From the NCBI RefSeq assembly GCF_016654005.1, contig NZ_JAEPWN010000001.1, positions 434,001 to 498,000 of the forward strand: a stretch of DNA of 64,000 nucleotides. The letters run 5' to 3'. Below the pieces are notes generated by a model that worked only from the letters and a program-made list of their open reading frames with translations, had not been told where the DNA came from and searched no databases. Of the stretch, positions 16,235 through 25,073 are shown one piece after another. A program made the translations under genes and the position numbers. Source of the DNA: Brevundimonas nasdae (GTDB taxonomy: Bacteria; Pseudomonadota; Alphaproteobacteria; Caulobacterales; Caulobacteraceae). Every line of letters starts with the position of its first letter. Position 1 is the stretch's first letter.

Positions 16235-17563
16235 TCAAACGGCTTCAGGTTGCGCAAGGCCGAGGGCGGTCAGGGTGGCGGCGATCGAGGCGTCCTGCGC
16301 GGCCTGATACAGCGCCATCTCGTCCTGGACCGGCCGTCCCAGCGCCTTTTCAAAATCGGCCTTGGCCGGATCGACGGCATAGGCGGACGCCCGCGCCTCA
16401 GCTCCCAGATTGGACTGGAAGATGCCCGCTGCGCTGACGGGCAGGAAGTCCTCATAGGTGATGGGTTCGGCGACGACGTGGCCCAGGTCGATCAGGGCTT
16501 CCAGATCATCGGTCTCGGCCCGCGCGGCCAGACCCTGCGGCGTCGCGCGATAGCGGAACCAGCCCAGGCCTTCGCGACGCATGGCGGTCCAGTCGTCGGG
16601 CAGGGCGGAGAAGTCCTTATTGGCCAGGGCTTCGTCATACAGGGCGCGGCCTGTCGGGGTCAGGGCGCAGCCGCGCTGTTCGATCTCGCCGAAGCGGGCG
16701 GTGTGCGCGCCTGCCACGGCGCCGGCGTCGGACGGGAAGGTGATCGGCTCCTGCAGCGCCTTGAAACTGGTCTGGCGCAGCAGGATGGGGCATTCGCGGG
16801 CAGGCGGACCTTCGATGGTCTCCTTGGGCGTGATGCCGCGCGCGGGCATGGCGGCCTGCGCGGCGTCGATGTCCAGCGTGCGCGGCGTCAGGTGGTTGAT
16901 GTGCGGGCCCTTGAAGCTGACGACGTCGGCGATCAGGCGGTGGGCGGCGACCAGACGCTCATAGGTTTCCGCGCTGACGGTGGCCTGGGCGTGCCAGCGG
17001 AAGGTCTCCAGCAGTTCGGCGACGAACAGATCTGTCTGCGCCTCGTCCAGGCCGCCCATCCGTTCCGCCGTGTCGATCAGTTCGCGCGCGCCGGGGGTGA
17101 AGATGTCGCGCCGCGCCAGGGTCGCCGCGGCCTCTTCACGCAGGGCTTCGTCCTCGATCAGCTCCAGCCGAAGCAGGGACGTGAAAACCCGGAACGGATT
17201 GCGCGCCAGGGCGGCCGGATCGACAGGCCGGAAGGCGGTGGAGTGAACCGGCACGCCAGCGGGTGCGAGGTTGTAATAGCTGACAGGCTCCATCCCCATG
17301 ACTGCAAAGGCGCGGGCGATGGTGGCCAGTTCGTCCGCCGTGCCGACGCGGATGGCGCCGTGCCGTTCCTGCGACAGGCGCGCCAGTTCGCCTGACGCCG
17401 CCAGCCGGTCGGCGTTGGCGGTGTCGGTCTTCAGCGTCTGGGCGTTGATGTCCGCCACCAGGGTCAGCAGGTCGCCGTATTGGGGCACCTCGGCGCGGTA
17501 CATGGCCGACAGGGCGGCCGAGAAACGGCTGCGGATTTCGTCAGGATGGACGAAGGCGGACAT
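16235..17563 (-). CDS. hglS: 2-oxoadipate dioxygenase/decarboxylase (DUF1338)
   Basis: A 442-residue metalloenzyme of the DUF1338 family. Characterised HglS converts 2-oxoadipate to D-2-hydroxyglutarate in D-lysine catabolism using Fe(II). The metal ligands are visible: His68 in [11 protein letters not shown], the His of [12 protein letters not shown] near residue 225, and the Glu of RFGEIEQRG. Length fits the family (E. coli YdcJ is similar). AAGGGAG precedes the ATG. No other lysine-catabolic gene is adjacent, so the pathway role is inferred from homology. Confidence 0.88.
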   Translation of the reverse strand: MSAFVHPDEIRSRFSAALSAMYRAEVPQYGDLLTLVADINAQTLKTDTANADRLAASGELARLSQERHGAIRVGTADELATIARAFAVMGMEPVSYYNLAPAGVPVHSTAFRPVDPAALARNPFRVFTSLLRLELIEDEALREEAAATLARRDIFTPGARELIDTAERMGGLDEAQTDLFVAELLETFRWHAQATVSAETYERLVAAHRLIADVVSFKGPHINHLTPRTLDIDAAQAAMPARGITPKETIEGPPARECPILLRQTSFKALQEPITFPSDAGAVAGAHTARFGEIEQRGCALTPTGRALYDEALANKDFSALPDDWTAMRREGLGWFRYRATPQGLAARAETDDLEALIDLGHVVAEPITYEDFLPVSAAGIFQSNLGAEARASAYAVDPAKADFEKALGRPVQDEMALYQAAQDASIAATLTALGLAQPEAV

Positions 17564-17602
17564 GGACGGCTCCCTTGGTGTTTTGACCCATCCCTACCCC
17601 GG

Positions 17603-17631
17603 CAGGTCGCCGGGCGAAACCCGGCGACCTG
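17603..17631. terminator. Strong hairpin between msrA and hglS
   Basis: CAGGTCGCCGGG and CCCGGCGACCTG form a perfect 12-bp stem around loop CGAAA. It is in the 88-bp gap after the msrA stop. A TTTT run follows only on the plus strand, so for msrA it may act as a 3-prime-end stabiliser or a weak terminator. Confidence 0.6.
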
Positions 17632-17651
17632 GGGCGTTTTGTCGGACGCGG

Positions 17652-18302
17652 TTAGGCCTGAACGCCGACGCCGAGGGGGCAGACCACGCCGGTGCCGCCA
17701 ATGCCGCAATAGCCATTGGGGTTCTTGGCCAGATAGCCCTGATGATAGTCCTCGGCGAAATAATAGACGCCGGCGGGTTCGATCTCGGTGGTGATGACGC
17801 CGCGCCCCGCCTTGGTCAGAGCGGTCTGATAGGCGTCGCGCGACGCCTCGGCCTCACGCTGCTGTTCGTCGTTCAGGGTGTAGATGGCCGAGCGATAGGT
17901 GGTGCCGATGTCATTGCCCTGGCGCATGCCCTGGGTCGGGTCGTGGTTCTCCCAGAAGGCCTTCAGCAGTTCGGCATATGAGGTCGCCTTCGGATCAAAC
18001 ACGACCTGAACCACCTCCGTATGGCCCGTGCGTCCTGTGCAGGTTTCTTCATATGTCGGGTTGGGCGTGATGCCGCCAGAATAGCCGACCGAGGTGACCC
18101 AGACGCCGGGCAGGTTCCAGAAGATTCGCTCGACTCCCCAGAAACAGCCCATGCCGAAGAGGGCGGTCTGGAACCCCTCGGGGTGTGGGCCCTTCAGCGG
18201 GCGGCCCGTGACGAAATGCACCTCGTCCGTATGCAGCGGCGTGGCGCGGCCGGGCAGGGCGGTTTCCGGCGTCGGCAGTTCGGCGGTCTTGGTGAACAGC
18301 AT
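17652..18302 (-). CDS. msrA: Peptide-methionine (S)-S-oxide reductase
   Basis: MsrA repairs S-sulfoxidised methionine in proteins and free methionine. The 216-residue product contains the catalytic motif [10 protein letters not shown] with nucleophile Cys53, the core [21 protein letters not shown], and a C-terminal Cys in [10 protein letters not shown] that could resolve the disulfide. The ATG at 18302 follows AAGGAA; the frame stays open further upstream but that part is antisense-like shadow of the ligase gene. Cytosolic; no signal peptide. Confidence 0.95.
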   Translation of the reverse strand: MLFTKTAELPTPETALPGRATPLHTDEVHFVTGRPLKGPHPEGFQTALFGMGCFWGVERIFWNLPGVWVTSVGYSGGITPNPTYEETCTGRTGHTEVVQVVFDPKATSYAELLKAFWENHDPTQGMRQGNDIGTTYRSAIYTLNDEQQREAEASRDAYQTALTKAGRGVITTEIEPAGVYYFAEDYHQGYLAKNPNGYCGIGGTGVVCPLGVGVQA

Positions 18303-18394
18303 GGAGCGTTCCTTTTCGGCAATCGTCTTCAGCGCCCATATGGGGACGTCGGATCGACTTGCCCAGCGGGAGAAGGCGTTCGCCGCGACCTTTG

Positions 18395-19765
18395 TCAGGC
18401 GCGGCTTTGGCCGAAGGCGAACTGAAGACCCAGCAGGAAGGCCCAGAAGGCCGCGATGGACGGCGTCTGCAAGGCGTAGTCTGTCGTGCCGTGGATCAGC
18501 ACCACCAGGCTGGCGGCGACCAGACCGCGCGCCGTCGTCTGGCCCTTGCGGACCTTGCCCGTGCGCCAGACGCCTACGGCGATGATAACCCCGATCAGCA
18601 GGAACATCGGCGTGGCCCCGACAATGCCTGCCTCTTCCAGCCACTGGATATAGAGGTTGTGGGTCGCGCGGATCAGCCAGAGATCCTTGTAGTTCTCCGC
18701 CGTCATGATCTGGCTGTTCACGTCGTTGAACGTGCCCAGGCCGTATCCGAACAGCGGCGAATCCAGGAAGGCCTGCCAGTGGGCGGTGAAGATGCTGGTC
18801 CGCACCAGAGTGTCGCGATCCAGAGCATCGAAACGCGACCACAACAGATCATTGCCGCCAAGCAGCAGAACGGCGCCGACGACCAGCAGCACGGCGCCGC
18901 TGATCAGCACCGGCAGACGGCGGCCCTTGTTCTCGATCATGTCCCACAGCAGCAGCACGCCCGCCGCGACGACGGTCGCCGCCACGCCCATGCGCGAAGC
19001 CGTTAGCACCACACAGGTGACGAACAGCAGGACATAGGCCAGCGGCACAGCCACTTCGCCCAGTTGTTTCATGACGTCCGTGCCCTTGGCCTGACGCCAG
19101 CGGCGCAGCAGATTGGCCAGACCGATGACGGTTAGAATGCCGAAGACCGAGGCGCCGCTGTTGGCGCTGAGGAAGCCGCCCGACAGACGCCCGCCCGCCA
19201 TGATCTGCCCCCCGGACAGGAAGCTCAGCAAGGCTATGGCCGCATAGACGGCGCCGAGCGCCAGCAGAACATCGACCGTTGCGCGCGCCCGGTCCGACCG
19301 GGCGCCTTGCAGACAACCCAGGACGAAGACGCAGCCCAGGCCCACCAGCTTGGTCATTTCGAGAATGGTCGCCGACCGGTTCACGGTCGACGATCCGGCC
19401 ATGTCCGCCCAGGCCCAGATCGGATGAGGTCCGCCGGGCGTGAATGGCGTCAGGCTCCAGGCCGCCACGCCCAGTGTGATCAGGAACAGAACGGCCAGCG
19501 GCCAGACCGGCTTCAGGTCAAAAAGCCCGATGCGCGCAGGCGGCGCGGCCAAAGCCGCAACCAGCAACAGGCCCAGCACCACGCTCAGCCACTGGGCCGC
19601 GGCGACATGGTTGGCGCCAAAGGTCAGGTGGGCCGCGAACAGCAGGGCTGGGACGACGCCCAGCACGATGCGACTGCGCCAATCAACGCGCTCCGGGCCG
19701 CCCTTAGAGGACGGCCCGGCAAACGCCGTGGAACGGCGACGACGACGATGTGAGGTCTCAGACAT
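18395..19765 (-). CDS. Wzy/O-antigen ligase family polysaccharide protein
   Basis: A 456-residue inner-membrane protein with about 12 spans and the Wzy_C/O-antigen ligase segment: [13 protein letters not shown], a large periplasmic loop containing [15 protein letters not shown], and [18 protein letters not shown]. It would polymerise or ligate undecaprenyl-linked repeat units. It starts 10 bp after the Wzc-type gene, whose end holds its ribosome site, so it is the last gene of this polysaccharide operon. Polymerase versus ligase cannot be decided from sequence. Confidence 0.85.
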   Translation of the reverse strand: MSETSHRRRRRSTAFAGPSSKGGPERVDWRSRIVLGVVPALLFAAHLTFGANHVAAAQWLSVVLGLLLVAALAAPPARIGLFDLKPVWPLAVLFLITLGVAAWSLTPFTPGGPHPIWAWADMAGSSTVNRSATILEMTKLVGLGCVFVLGCLQGARSDRARATVDVLLALGAVYAAIALLSFLSGGQIMAGGRLSGGFLSANSGASVFGILTVIGLANLLRRWRQAKGTDVMKQLGEVAVPLAYVLLFVTCVVLTASRMGVAATVVAAGVLLLWDMIENKGRRLPVLISGAVLLVVGAVLLLGGNDLLWSRFDALDRDTLVRTSIFTAHWQAFLDSPLFGYGLGTFNDVNSQIMTAENYKDLWLIRATHNLYIQWLEEAGIVGATPMFLLIGVIIAVGVWRTGKVRKGQTTARGLVAASLVVLIHGTTDYALQTPSIAAFWAFLLGLQFAFGQSRA

Positions 19766-19775
19766 TCAGTCCGCC

Positions 19776-22055
19776 TCAGGAGGCGTAGTACTTCTTATAT
19801 TCGGAATAATAGTAGCCGGAGTCGCCGTAGCCGTAGCGGGCCTGGGCATTCATATCGACCTGCGTCAGGGCCAGACCCGAGACGTGGGCGCCGGATTGCT
19901 CAAGCAGTTTCAGGGCGTTCGCGATGGCCTTTTCAGGCGTCTTGCGCCAGCGGGCCAGAACCACGGTCGCATCCGAACGCGAGGCCAGAACGCGGGTGTC
20001 GGCGACGGCCAGAACCGGCGCGGTGTCCAGGATGACCAGGTCGAAGCTTTCACGCAGGGTTGCGATCAACTGGGTCATGGCCTCGGAGCCGAACACGTCC
20101 TTGGGCGTGAAGCTGTTCTTGGCCAGCGGCAGGACATAGGCGCCGGACGGTTCGTCCAGCAGCAGAGCCTGGTCCAGGGTGGCGCTGCGGTTCAGAACCT
20201 CGATCAGGCCCTTCTCAGGCTCGACGCCCAGCAGTCGGTTGACGTTGCGGCGACGCAGGTCGCAGTCGACCAGAACCACGCGGGCGCCCGACTGGGCGGC
20301 GACGCGCGCTAGACAGACCGAGGTCGTGGTCTTGCCTTCAGCGGGCAGGGCGGAGGTCATGGTGATGACCTTGGTCTGCTTGCCGACGCGCGAATACAGG
20401 ATCGAGGCGCGCAGGGCGCGGACCGACTCCGCGAAACCGGACAGCGGCTTCTTGAGGACATAGTCGACCGGGGTTTCGTCGCGGTCCACCGGATCGGCGA
20501 CCGAAGACATCATCGGCACCGAGCCGAGGTTCGGCAGGCCCAGCTTGCGCTCCACGTCCTCGGCCGTGGTCAGGCCCGAGTCGAGCATTTCAGCCAGGAC
20601 CACGCCTGCCAGACCGCCGCCGATGGCCAGCACAAAGCCCAGGGCCAGGTTCAGCGGGATGTTGGGCGAAGACGGCTTGGTCGGGATCTTGGCGCGCGAC
20701 ACGACGCGGGCGTCGGACTGTTCGATGCCTTCCGAGGCGCTGGTCTCTTTGAAGCGGTCCAGGAAGCTCTGGTACAGGGTCTGGACGGACTGGGCGTTGC
20801 GCTCCAGTTCCGACAGACGGACGCCGGCCGCGTTGTTGGCGGCCAGGGTGCCGCGGGCGCCGCCCAGGCTGGACGCCATGGAGCTGGTGCGTTCACGGGC
20901 CACCTGAACGCGGGCTTCCAGGTTGGAGATGATGCGTTGGATCTCGGCCTGGATCTGGCTGTCGATATCGGCCAGTTCGCGTTGGGCGCGCAGCATGTCG
21001 GGGTGGCGGGGGCCATAGCGGCTGGACAGGTCGGCGACCCGGCCCGAAACCTCGGCGCGGCGCGCGCGCAGTTGCTGCACGACCTGGGAGCCCAGGGCTT
21101 CACCGACGTCTTCGCCGGTCGAACCGGCGGCCAGCTGACCCCGTGCAGTGCGCAGACGGGCTTCCTCTTCAGCCTGCTGGGCGCGGACGGTGGCCAGTTG
21201 TTGGTTGTAGGTCGAGATTTCCTGCTCGGTCAGGGTGGCGCCTTGCGAGCTCAACAGGTTGTTGGCGGCGCGGTACTGGGCCACAGCCGCATCGGCCTGT
21301 TGCACTTCAACGCGCAGTTCGCCGAGGCGATCGTTCAGCCAGACGTTGGCCTGACGGGTGGCGTCGAACTTGGCTTCCAACTGCTCCAGAAGATAACGAT
21401 CGGCGAAGGTGTTGGCGATGCGCGCAGCCTTGGCCGGGTCTTCCGACGCGAAGCCGACGTTCATCACATAGGTCAGACCGGCGCGGCGGATGCTCAGGCG
21501 CTTCAGCACCGCATCAACGACCTGTTCCTTCTCCTTCTGCGCGGCGACAGCGTCGAGACGGTCGCGGGCCGCGTCAGGGGCGGCTGCGCCGAACAGGACG
21601 CCGATGCCGCCGATGACCGACTTGATCGGGCCCGGGTTGCCCAGCGCATTGTTGAATTCGGGATCGTCCTGCAGTTTCAGCGTGTCGACGACGCGCTCAG
21701 CCAACTGGCGGGATTTCAGGATTTCGACTTCGGTGTCGACGACGCTGGAGTCCGCCGACAGGCCGGAAAGCACCGCTGCAGAATCGACAACTTGAGCCTT
21801 GCGGGTGTCGATCATCAGATTGGCGGTGGCGGTGTAGAGCGGCGTCGCCTGAACCGTGACGACGATGGTCGCCACCATCACCAGAATGGCGACAGCCAGA
21901 AACAGCTTCAACCGACGGCGGAAGACGGCGATCAGGCGATGAAGATCAATCGCCTGGCCGAGGGAGGCGGACCAGCCGCCTCCCTCTCCCCATTCACCCG
22001 AAGGCTCGCCCCGTGAACCGGCTTGTGCCGAGCGCGCGTCGAAAATCTGATTCAT
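19776..22055 (-). CDS. Wzc-type polysaccharide co-polymerase and tyrosine kinase
   Basis: A 759-residue inner-membrane protein that would control exopolysaccharide chain length and export. The Wzz domain has membrane spans at about 50-70 and 445-468 with a long periplasmic coiled coil between. The cytoplasmic bacterial tyrosine kinase domain has Walker A ALPAEGKTTTS near residue 570, Walker A-prime VLVDCDLRRRN and Walker B LVILDTAPVL. The C-terminus is a tyrosine cluster (YGYGDSGYYYSEYKKYYAS), the autophosphorylation tail. Unlike split HfsA/HfsB of Caulobacter, both functions are on one chain. Confidence 0.93.
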   Translation of the reverse strand: MNQIFDARSAQAGSRGEPSGEWGEGGGWSASLGQAIDLHRLIAVFRRRLKLFLAVAILVMVATIVVTVQATPLYTATANLMIDTRKAQVVDSAAVLSGLSADSSVVDTEVEILKSRQLAERVVDTLKLQDDPEFNNALGNPGPIKSVIGGIGVLFGAAAPDAARDRLDAVAAQKEKEQVVDAVLKRLSIRRAGLTYVMNVGFASEDPAKAARIANTFADRYLLEQLEAKFDATRQANVWLNDRLGELRVEVQQADAAVAQYRAANNLLSSQGATLTEQEISTYNQQLATVRAQQAEEEARLRTARGQLAAGSTGEDVGEALGSQVVQQLRARRAEVSGRVADLSSRYGPRHPDMLRAQRELADIDSQIQAEIQRIISNLEARVQVARERTSSMASSLGGARGTLAANNAAGVRLSELERNAQSVQTLYQSFLDRFKETSASEGIEQSDARVVSRAKIPTKPSSPNIPLNLALGFVLAIGGGLAGVVLAEMLDSGLTTAEDVERKLGLPNLGSVPMMSSVADPVDRDETPVDYVLKKPLSGFAESVRALRASILYSRVGKQTKVITMTSALPAEGKTTTSVCLARVAAQSGARVVLVDCDLRRRNVNRLLGVEPEKGLIEVLNRSATLDQALLLDEPSGAYVLPLAKNSFTPKDVFGSEAMTQLIATLRESFDLVILDTAPVLAVADTRVLASRSDATVVLARWRKTPEKAIANALKLLEQSGAHVSGLALTQVDMNAQARYGYGDSGYYYSEYKKYYAS

Positions 22056-22091
22056 GAGGAGACCATGCTGTCGGAAATGACAGCCTTACGC

Positions 22092-23402
22092 TTAGAACTG
22101 TGAGACCAAGGAGAGCATGACGCGGTTCACGTTGTACTTCACGCCCGCGTTGGCGCCGTCCGAGGACTGCTTCAGGTGGCTGGCGGTGACGCTGACGCCC
22201 AGGTTGCGATTCAGCAGATAGGTGCCGCCCGCAGCGATGCTGAACCGGTCGTCATCGCGATCGATGCCGTTGTACTCGTCGCGGCTGAAGTTGGTGTTGG
22301 CGCTCAGGATCACGTTGCGCAGCAGTTCATGATCCACAGCCAGGCCCACGCCGTTCGACAGATAGCCGCCCGAGCCGACAATGCCGGAATCTTCGATGGT
22401 GCGCGAACCGGTGACCGTGAAGGTCGTCAGTTCCGTGGGGAACCACTGCACTTGGGCGCGGGCGCCGAAGCCGTCGATGTTGCTGAAGGCGGCGCTGTCA
22501 TACTCTTGGCTGATGTAGCCGACGGCGAGCTCGCCGCGGGCGACGGCGCCGACTTCGAAGTTGACGCCGACCAGAGCTTCATATCCCGAGGAGTCGCGGT
22601 TCGGATCGGTTGGGGTCGAAGCGACCTTGTAGCTTCTGTCATTGCCAGTGACCTGCACGAAGAAGGCGGTCGCGGGGCTGAAAGCGTAATCGACGCGGCC
22701 CGACAGGCTCGAGACGTCACGGTCGCGGTTGGTCTGGTCAATGACGGCGCCCGAAAGGGTTTCACCATTGCGATAGTCGAACGAGCGGAAATCACCGCGA
22801 CCCGACAGCTTCAGACGGCCAGTGACGCGCGTGGCTGCGATGAAGGCCTGCGTCAGGTCATATTCGATCGGCTTTGCACTGGCGACCGGGGTGTTCGACG
22901 AGGTGCGGGGCTCCGTCAGCTCCGCATAGTCGGCGCCGAAGGCGATATTGGCGGCGCGATTGATATCCACCCGACCCGAGGAGCCGATGCCCCAGTTGTT
23001 GGTGTCTTCAGTGCCGTAATCCGAATAGCGGCTGAAATCGCCGCGCACATAGGCCTGAAGGAAGTGGCGGGACCAGCCGGATTCCACAGCCAGTTCAGGC
23101 TTAACGCGGAAAATAATGTCGTCCACAGCGCCGTTTTCGGTGGCGTAGACGTTGTCGTTGAACTCGACGTCGGCCTGAAGGCGCGGGAAGACGGTGAAGG
23201 CGCCGGCCGGCAGGCCGAGAGCTTCATATTCGGGGTGAGCGCGGTCACGCACAGCGACTGCACGGTCACGGGCGAACAGATCTCCCGACTGAGCCAAGGC
23301 GGCGCGAAGTGCGCTGTTGGACGATTGCGCCGAAGCCATGCCGGCGGGGGCAATCGTGGTCACGGCCGCGACAAGCGCCAGCCCTTTCCGCATCACGGAC
23401 AT
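22092..23402 (-). CDS. Outer-membrane beta-barrel protein of the exopolysaccharide operon (BBP2-like)
   Basis: A 436-residue protein with a signal peptide ending ASAQ, a periplasmic N-terminal segment, then alternating amphipathic strands (for example LELDYD-like and FSVTASHL-type segments) ending in VMLSLVSQF, whose terminal Phe is the usual outer-membrane insertion signal. It resembles the BBP2_2 barrels found in exopolysaccharide clusters. It precedes the Wzc gene by 36 bp. I infer a role in polysaccharide exit or surface retention. Confidence 0.75.
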   Translation of the reverse strand: MSVMRKGLALVAAVTTIAPAGMASAQSSNSALRAALAQSGDLFARDRAVAVRDRAHPEYEALGLPAGAFTVFPRLQADVEFNDNVYATENGAVDDIIFRVKPELAVESGWSRHFLQAYVRGDFSRYSDYGTEDTNNWGIGSSGRVDINRAANIAFGADYAELTEPRTSSNTPVASAKPIEYDLTQAFIAATRVTGRLKLSGRGDFRSFDYRNGETLSGAVIDQTNRDRDVSSLSGRVDYAFSPATAFFVQVTGNDRSYKVASTPTDPNRDSSGYEALVGVNFEVGAVARGELAVGYISQEYDSAAFSNIDGFGARAQVQWFPTELTTFTVTGSRTIEDSGIVGSGGYLSNGVGLAVDHELLRNVILSANTNFSRDEYNGIDRDDDRFSIAAGGTYLLNRNLGVSVTASHLKQSSDGANAGVKYNVNRVMLSLVSQF

Positions 23403-23471
23403 GGTAACCTCTAAATCTTATAGGGCGAGCCAAGCGAATCGGCTCGTTTCATATGCAGCTTGAATTAAGGA

Positions 23472-23498
23472 TCGGGCCGGATGTCGAATCCGGCCCGA
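23472..23498 (-). terminator. Strong hairpin after the Ala-rich gene
   Basis: TCGGGCCGGAT and ATCCGGCCCGA form a perfect 11-bp stem around a 5-base loop in the 102-bp gap between the Ala-rich gene and the barrel gene. No good T run follows, so it may cause partial termination or mRNA processing. Confidence 0.5.
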
Positions 23499-23504
23499 CA
23501 CAGA

Positions 23505-23987
23505 TTAGTTGTTGGGCGGACGATAGTCCGAGCCGCCGCCGCCGCCGCCGCCCGCCGAAGGCGGAGCGCCAAGCGGAGCGCCGCCGACGGCGCCGCCCGA
23601 AGCTGCAGCAGCGCCGGTCGGGTTCGCGGCTGTCGAAACTTGGGATTGAACCGAGCCGACGGCTGCAGCGGCGGCCGGCGACAGGGCGCCCGAAGCGGCC
23701 AGTGCGGCGCGGGCAGCGCCCAGAGCAGCCGTAGCTGTCGCGGGGCTTGCACCGCTGACGGCGATGGTTTGCTGGATGGCGGCTTCAACAGCAGCCTGGG
23801 TTTGTTCGGCCGAAAGACCTTGAGCGGCGGCGTTGGCTTGGGCCTGGACGACCGCAGCCTGGATTGCAGTGCTCAGCGCCGCGACCTGATCTTGTGCGAC
23901 GGCCATGGCGGGAACGGCCACGACAGCCGTGCCAGCCGCCAGCGCAAATGCGCGCATGGCTGCAGCGATAAGAACGGACTTGTACAT
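23505..23987 (-). CDS. Secreted alanine-rich protein with Gly-rich tail, function unknown
   Basis: A 160-residue protein with a signal peptide ending AMAVAQ and a mature part made of Ala/Gln helical repeats (AAVVQAQANAAAQGL, AAVEAAIQQTIAV), then a Gly run of seven residues and the end DYRPPNN. A strong GGAGGGG site precedes the ATG. It is first in line before the barrel, Wzc and Wzy genes, with a hairpin between, so it could be a high-level periplasmic or matrix component. No family recognised. The 163 bp upstream are AT-rich and probably hold the promoter. Confidence 0.7.
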   Translation of the reverse strand: MYKSVLIAAAMRAFALAAGTAVVAVPAMAVAQDQVAALSTAIQAAVVQAQANAAAQGLSAEQTQAAVEAAIQQTIAVSGASPATATAALGAARAALAASGALSPAAAAAVGSVQSQVSTAANPTGAAAASGGAVGGAPLGAPPSAGGGGGGGSDYRPPNN

Positions 23988-24150
23988 GGTAGCCCCTCCG
24001 ATAGGTGGTTAAGTTAGTGTGTGCACTATGCCCGAACCGTCTAGCTTAATGCCAGCGTTATTCAAAGAGCTTGGCGGTGATGTTTTTTGCTGTTGCGAAA
24101 AGGAAACGGTTCAGCTTGTCTGAAGCCGCATTCATTAACCTTGTCAAAGC

Positions 24151-24621
24151 CTAAGGTATTGACGGGTCGATGTTCCTGTAACTGCGTTTTGCGTCACTTC
24201 GTTGAAAGGCGTGGGCGACTGAGGCTGTTGCTAGCAAGATCAGCATCAACCACCCTGTGGCATTAAGCAGCAGGCTGGTGGTGGACGCGTGGATGCTGTC
24301 GTCGAGCAGGTTGGACAGATGCATGAGGACGGCGAAGCCTTGAAGCCCCATCAGAAGGACAAGCCAGCGGTCGCTCCAGCGGAAGACAACCAGGCCGTAC
24401 GCCAGAAAGACGAGGATCGACCGAACCTGGACCATCCAGTCCACCTGATCTAAATCCAAAGCAGACATCAGGACGTACAGGCCAAGTGCGTCAAACAATG
24501 CGATGATTGCACAGGCGCGGTGCGGCGGCCCGCCCAGAACCAGTGCGAGGCCGATGACGATGAAGCCCGCGAAAAAGCCGAGGATTTGATAGAGCGTGGC
24601 GAGCGCCTGCAGCAGGTCCAT
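24151..24621 (-). CDS. Small polytopic membrane protein, function unknown
   Basis: A 156-residue protein with five hydrophobic segments (ILGFFAGFIVIGLALVL, ACAIIALFDALGLYVLM, ILVFLAYGLVVF, WLVLLMGLQGFAVLM, GWLMLILLATASVA) and a polar C-terminus. AGGGAGGG precedes the ATG. It lies downstream of the 115-residue protein and the membrane-anchored LuxR-type gene on the same strand with 51 bp between, so the three may be an operon. No family recognised. Confidence 0.65.
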   Translation of the reverse strand: MDLLQALATLYQILGFFAGFIVIGLALVLGGPPHRACAIIALFDALGLYVLMSALDLDQVDWMVQVRSILVFLAYGLVVFRWSDRWLVLLMGLQGFAVLMHLSNLLDDSIHASTTSLLLNATGWLMLILLATASVAHAFQRSDAKRSYRNIDPSIP

Positions 24622-24672
24622 GGCGACCCTCCCTAGGCCACCATGAACAAGCGGGTGGGAACGGTAAAGGCG

Positions 24673-25020
24673 TCAGGCGCGCAGTTGGACGATGTTTTCA
24701 GTTTCGGCTGTGGGTCTTGTCGGGCGTTCCTTCGAGTTGCCTGGAATCTCGGCGACCGTGATGCCCAGTTTGCGCTGCACCGCCGACAGGCTTCGGTGCG
24801 CCTCAATCAGGGAGCCGCGCGCCGTGGTCATGTCGGTCAGTGCGGAGCAGACAGAGGCGACGGCGGGTTGAGCCCAGGCGCCGTTCACGCCGGCCTGAAT
24901 TTGCAGCTGCGGCAGTTCGGCGACGAGAAGCGAGGCGCGCGACATCGCGTCATCCATCGCGCGTTCGGCTTCATTGATGATGGCGGCCACGCGGGCTGCG
25001 GCCTGCAGTTGATCGGACAT
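24673..25020 (-). CDS. 115-residue soluble helical protein, function unknown
   Basis: The ATG at 25020 follows a GGAG element. The product is largely helical: AARVAAIINEAERAMDDAMS and SLIEAHRSLSAVQRKLGI bracket a hydrophobic middle, and the C-terminus is polar. The overall shape recalls small cell-surface or regulatory adaptors but no domain is recognised. It is 53 bp downstream of the LuxR-type gene on the same strand. Confidence 0.65.
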   Translation of the reverse strand: MSDQLQAAARVAAIINEAERAMDDAMSRASLLVAELPQLQIQAGVNGAWAQPAVASVCSALTDMTTARGSLIEAHRSLSAVQRKLGITVAEIPGNSKERPTRPTAETENIVQLRA

Positions 25021-25073
25021 GAGGGGGCTCCACCGCGCGACGGCGGTTTGCTGAGGTTGAATTTTGACGGGAT

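Noticed and set aside
17652..18842. A longer msrA frame starting at 18842
   Set aside because: The added N-terminus is antisense-composition sequence within the Wzy/ligase gene; MsrA has a good start with ribosome site at 18302.
18395..23402. Assignment of the polysaccharide operon as the holdfast hfs cluster
   Set aside because: Caulobacter HfsA and HfsB are separate and accompanied by HfsD and transferases; here Wzc is one chain and Wza is absent, so I leave the polysaccharide unspecified.
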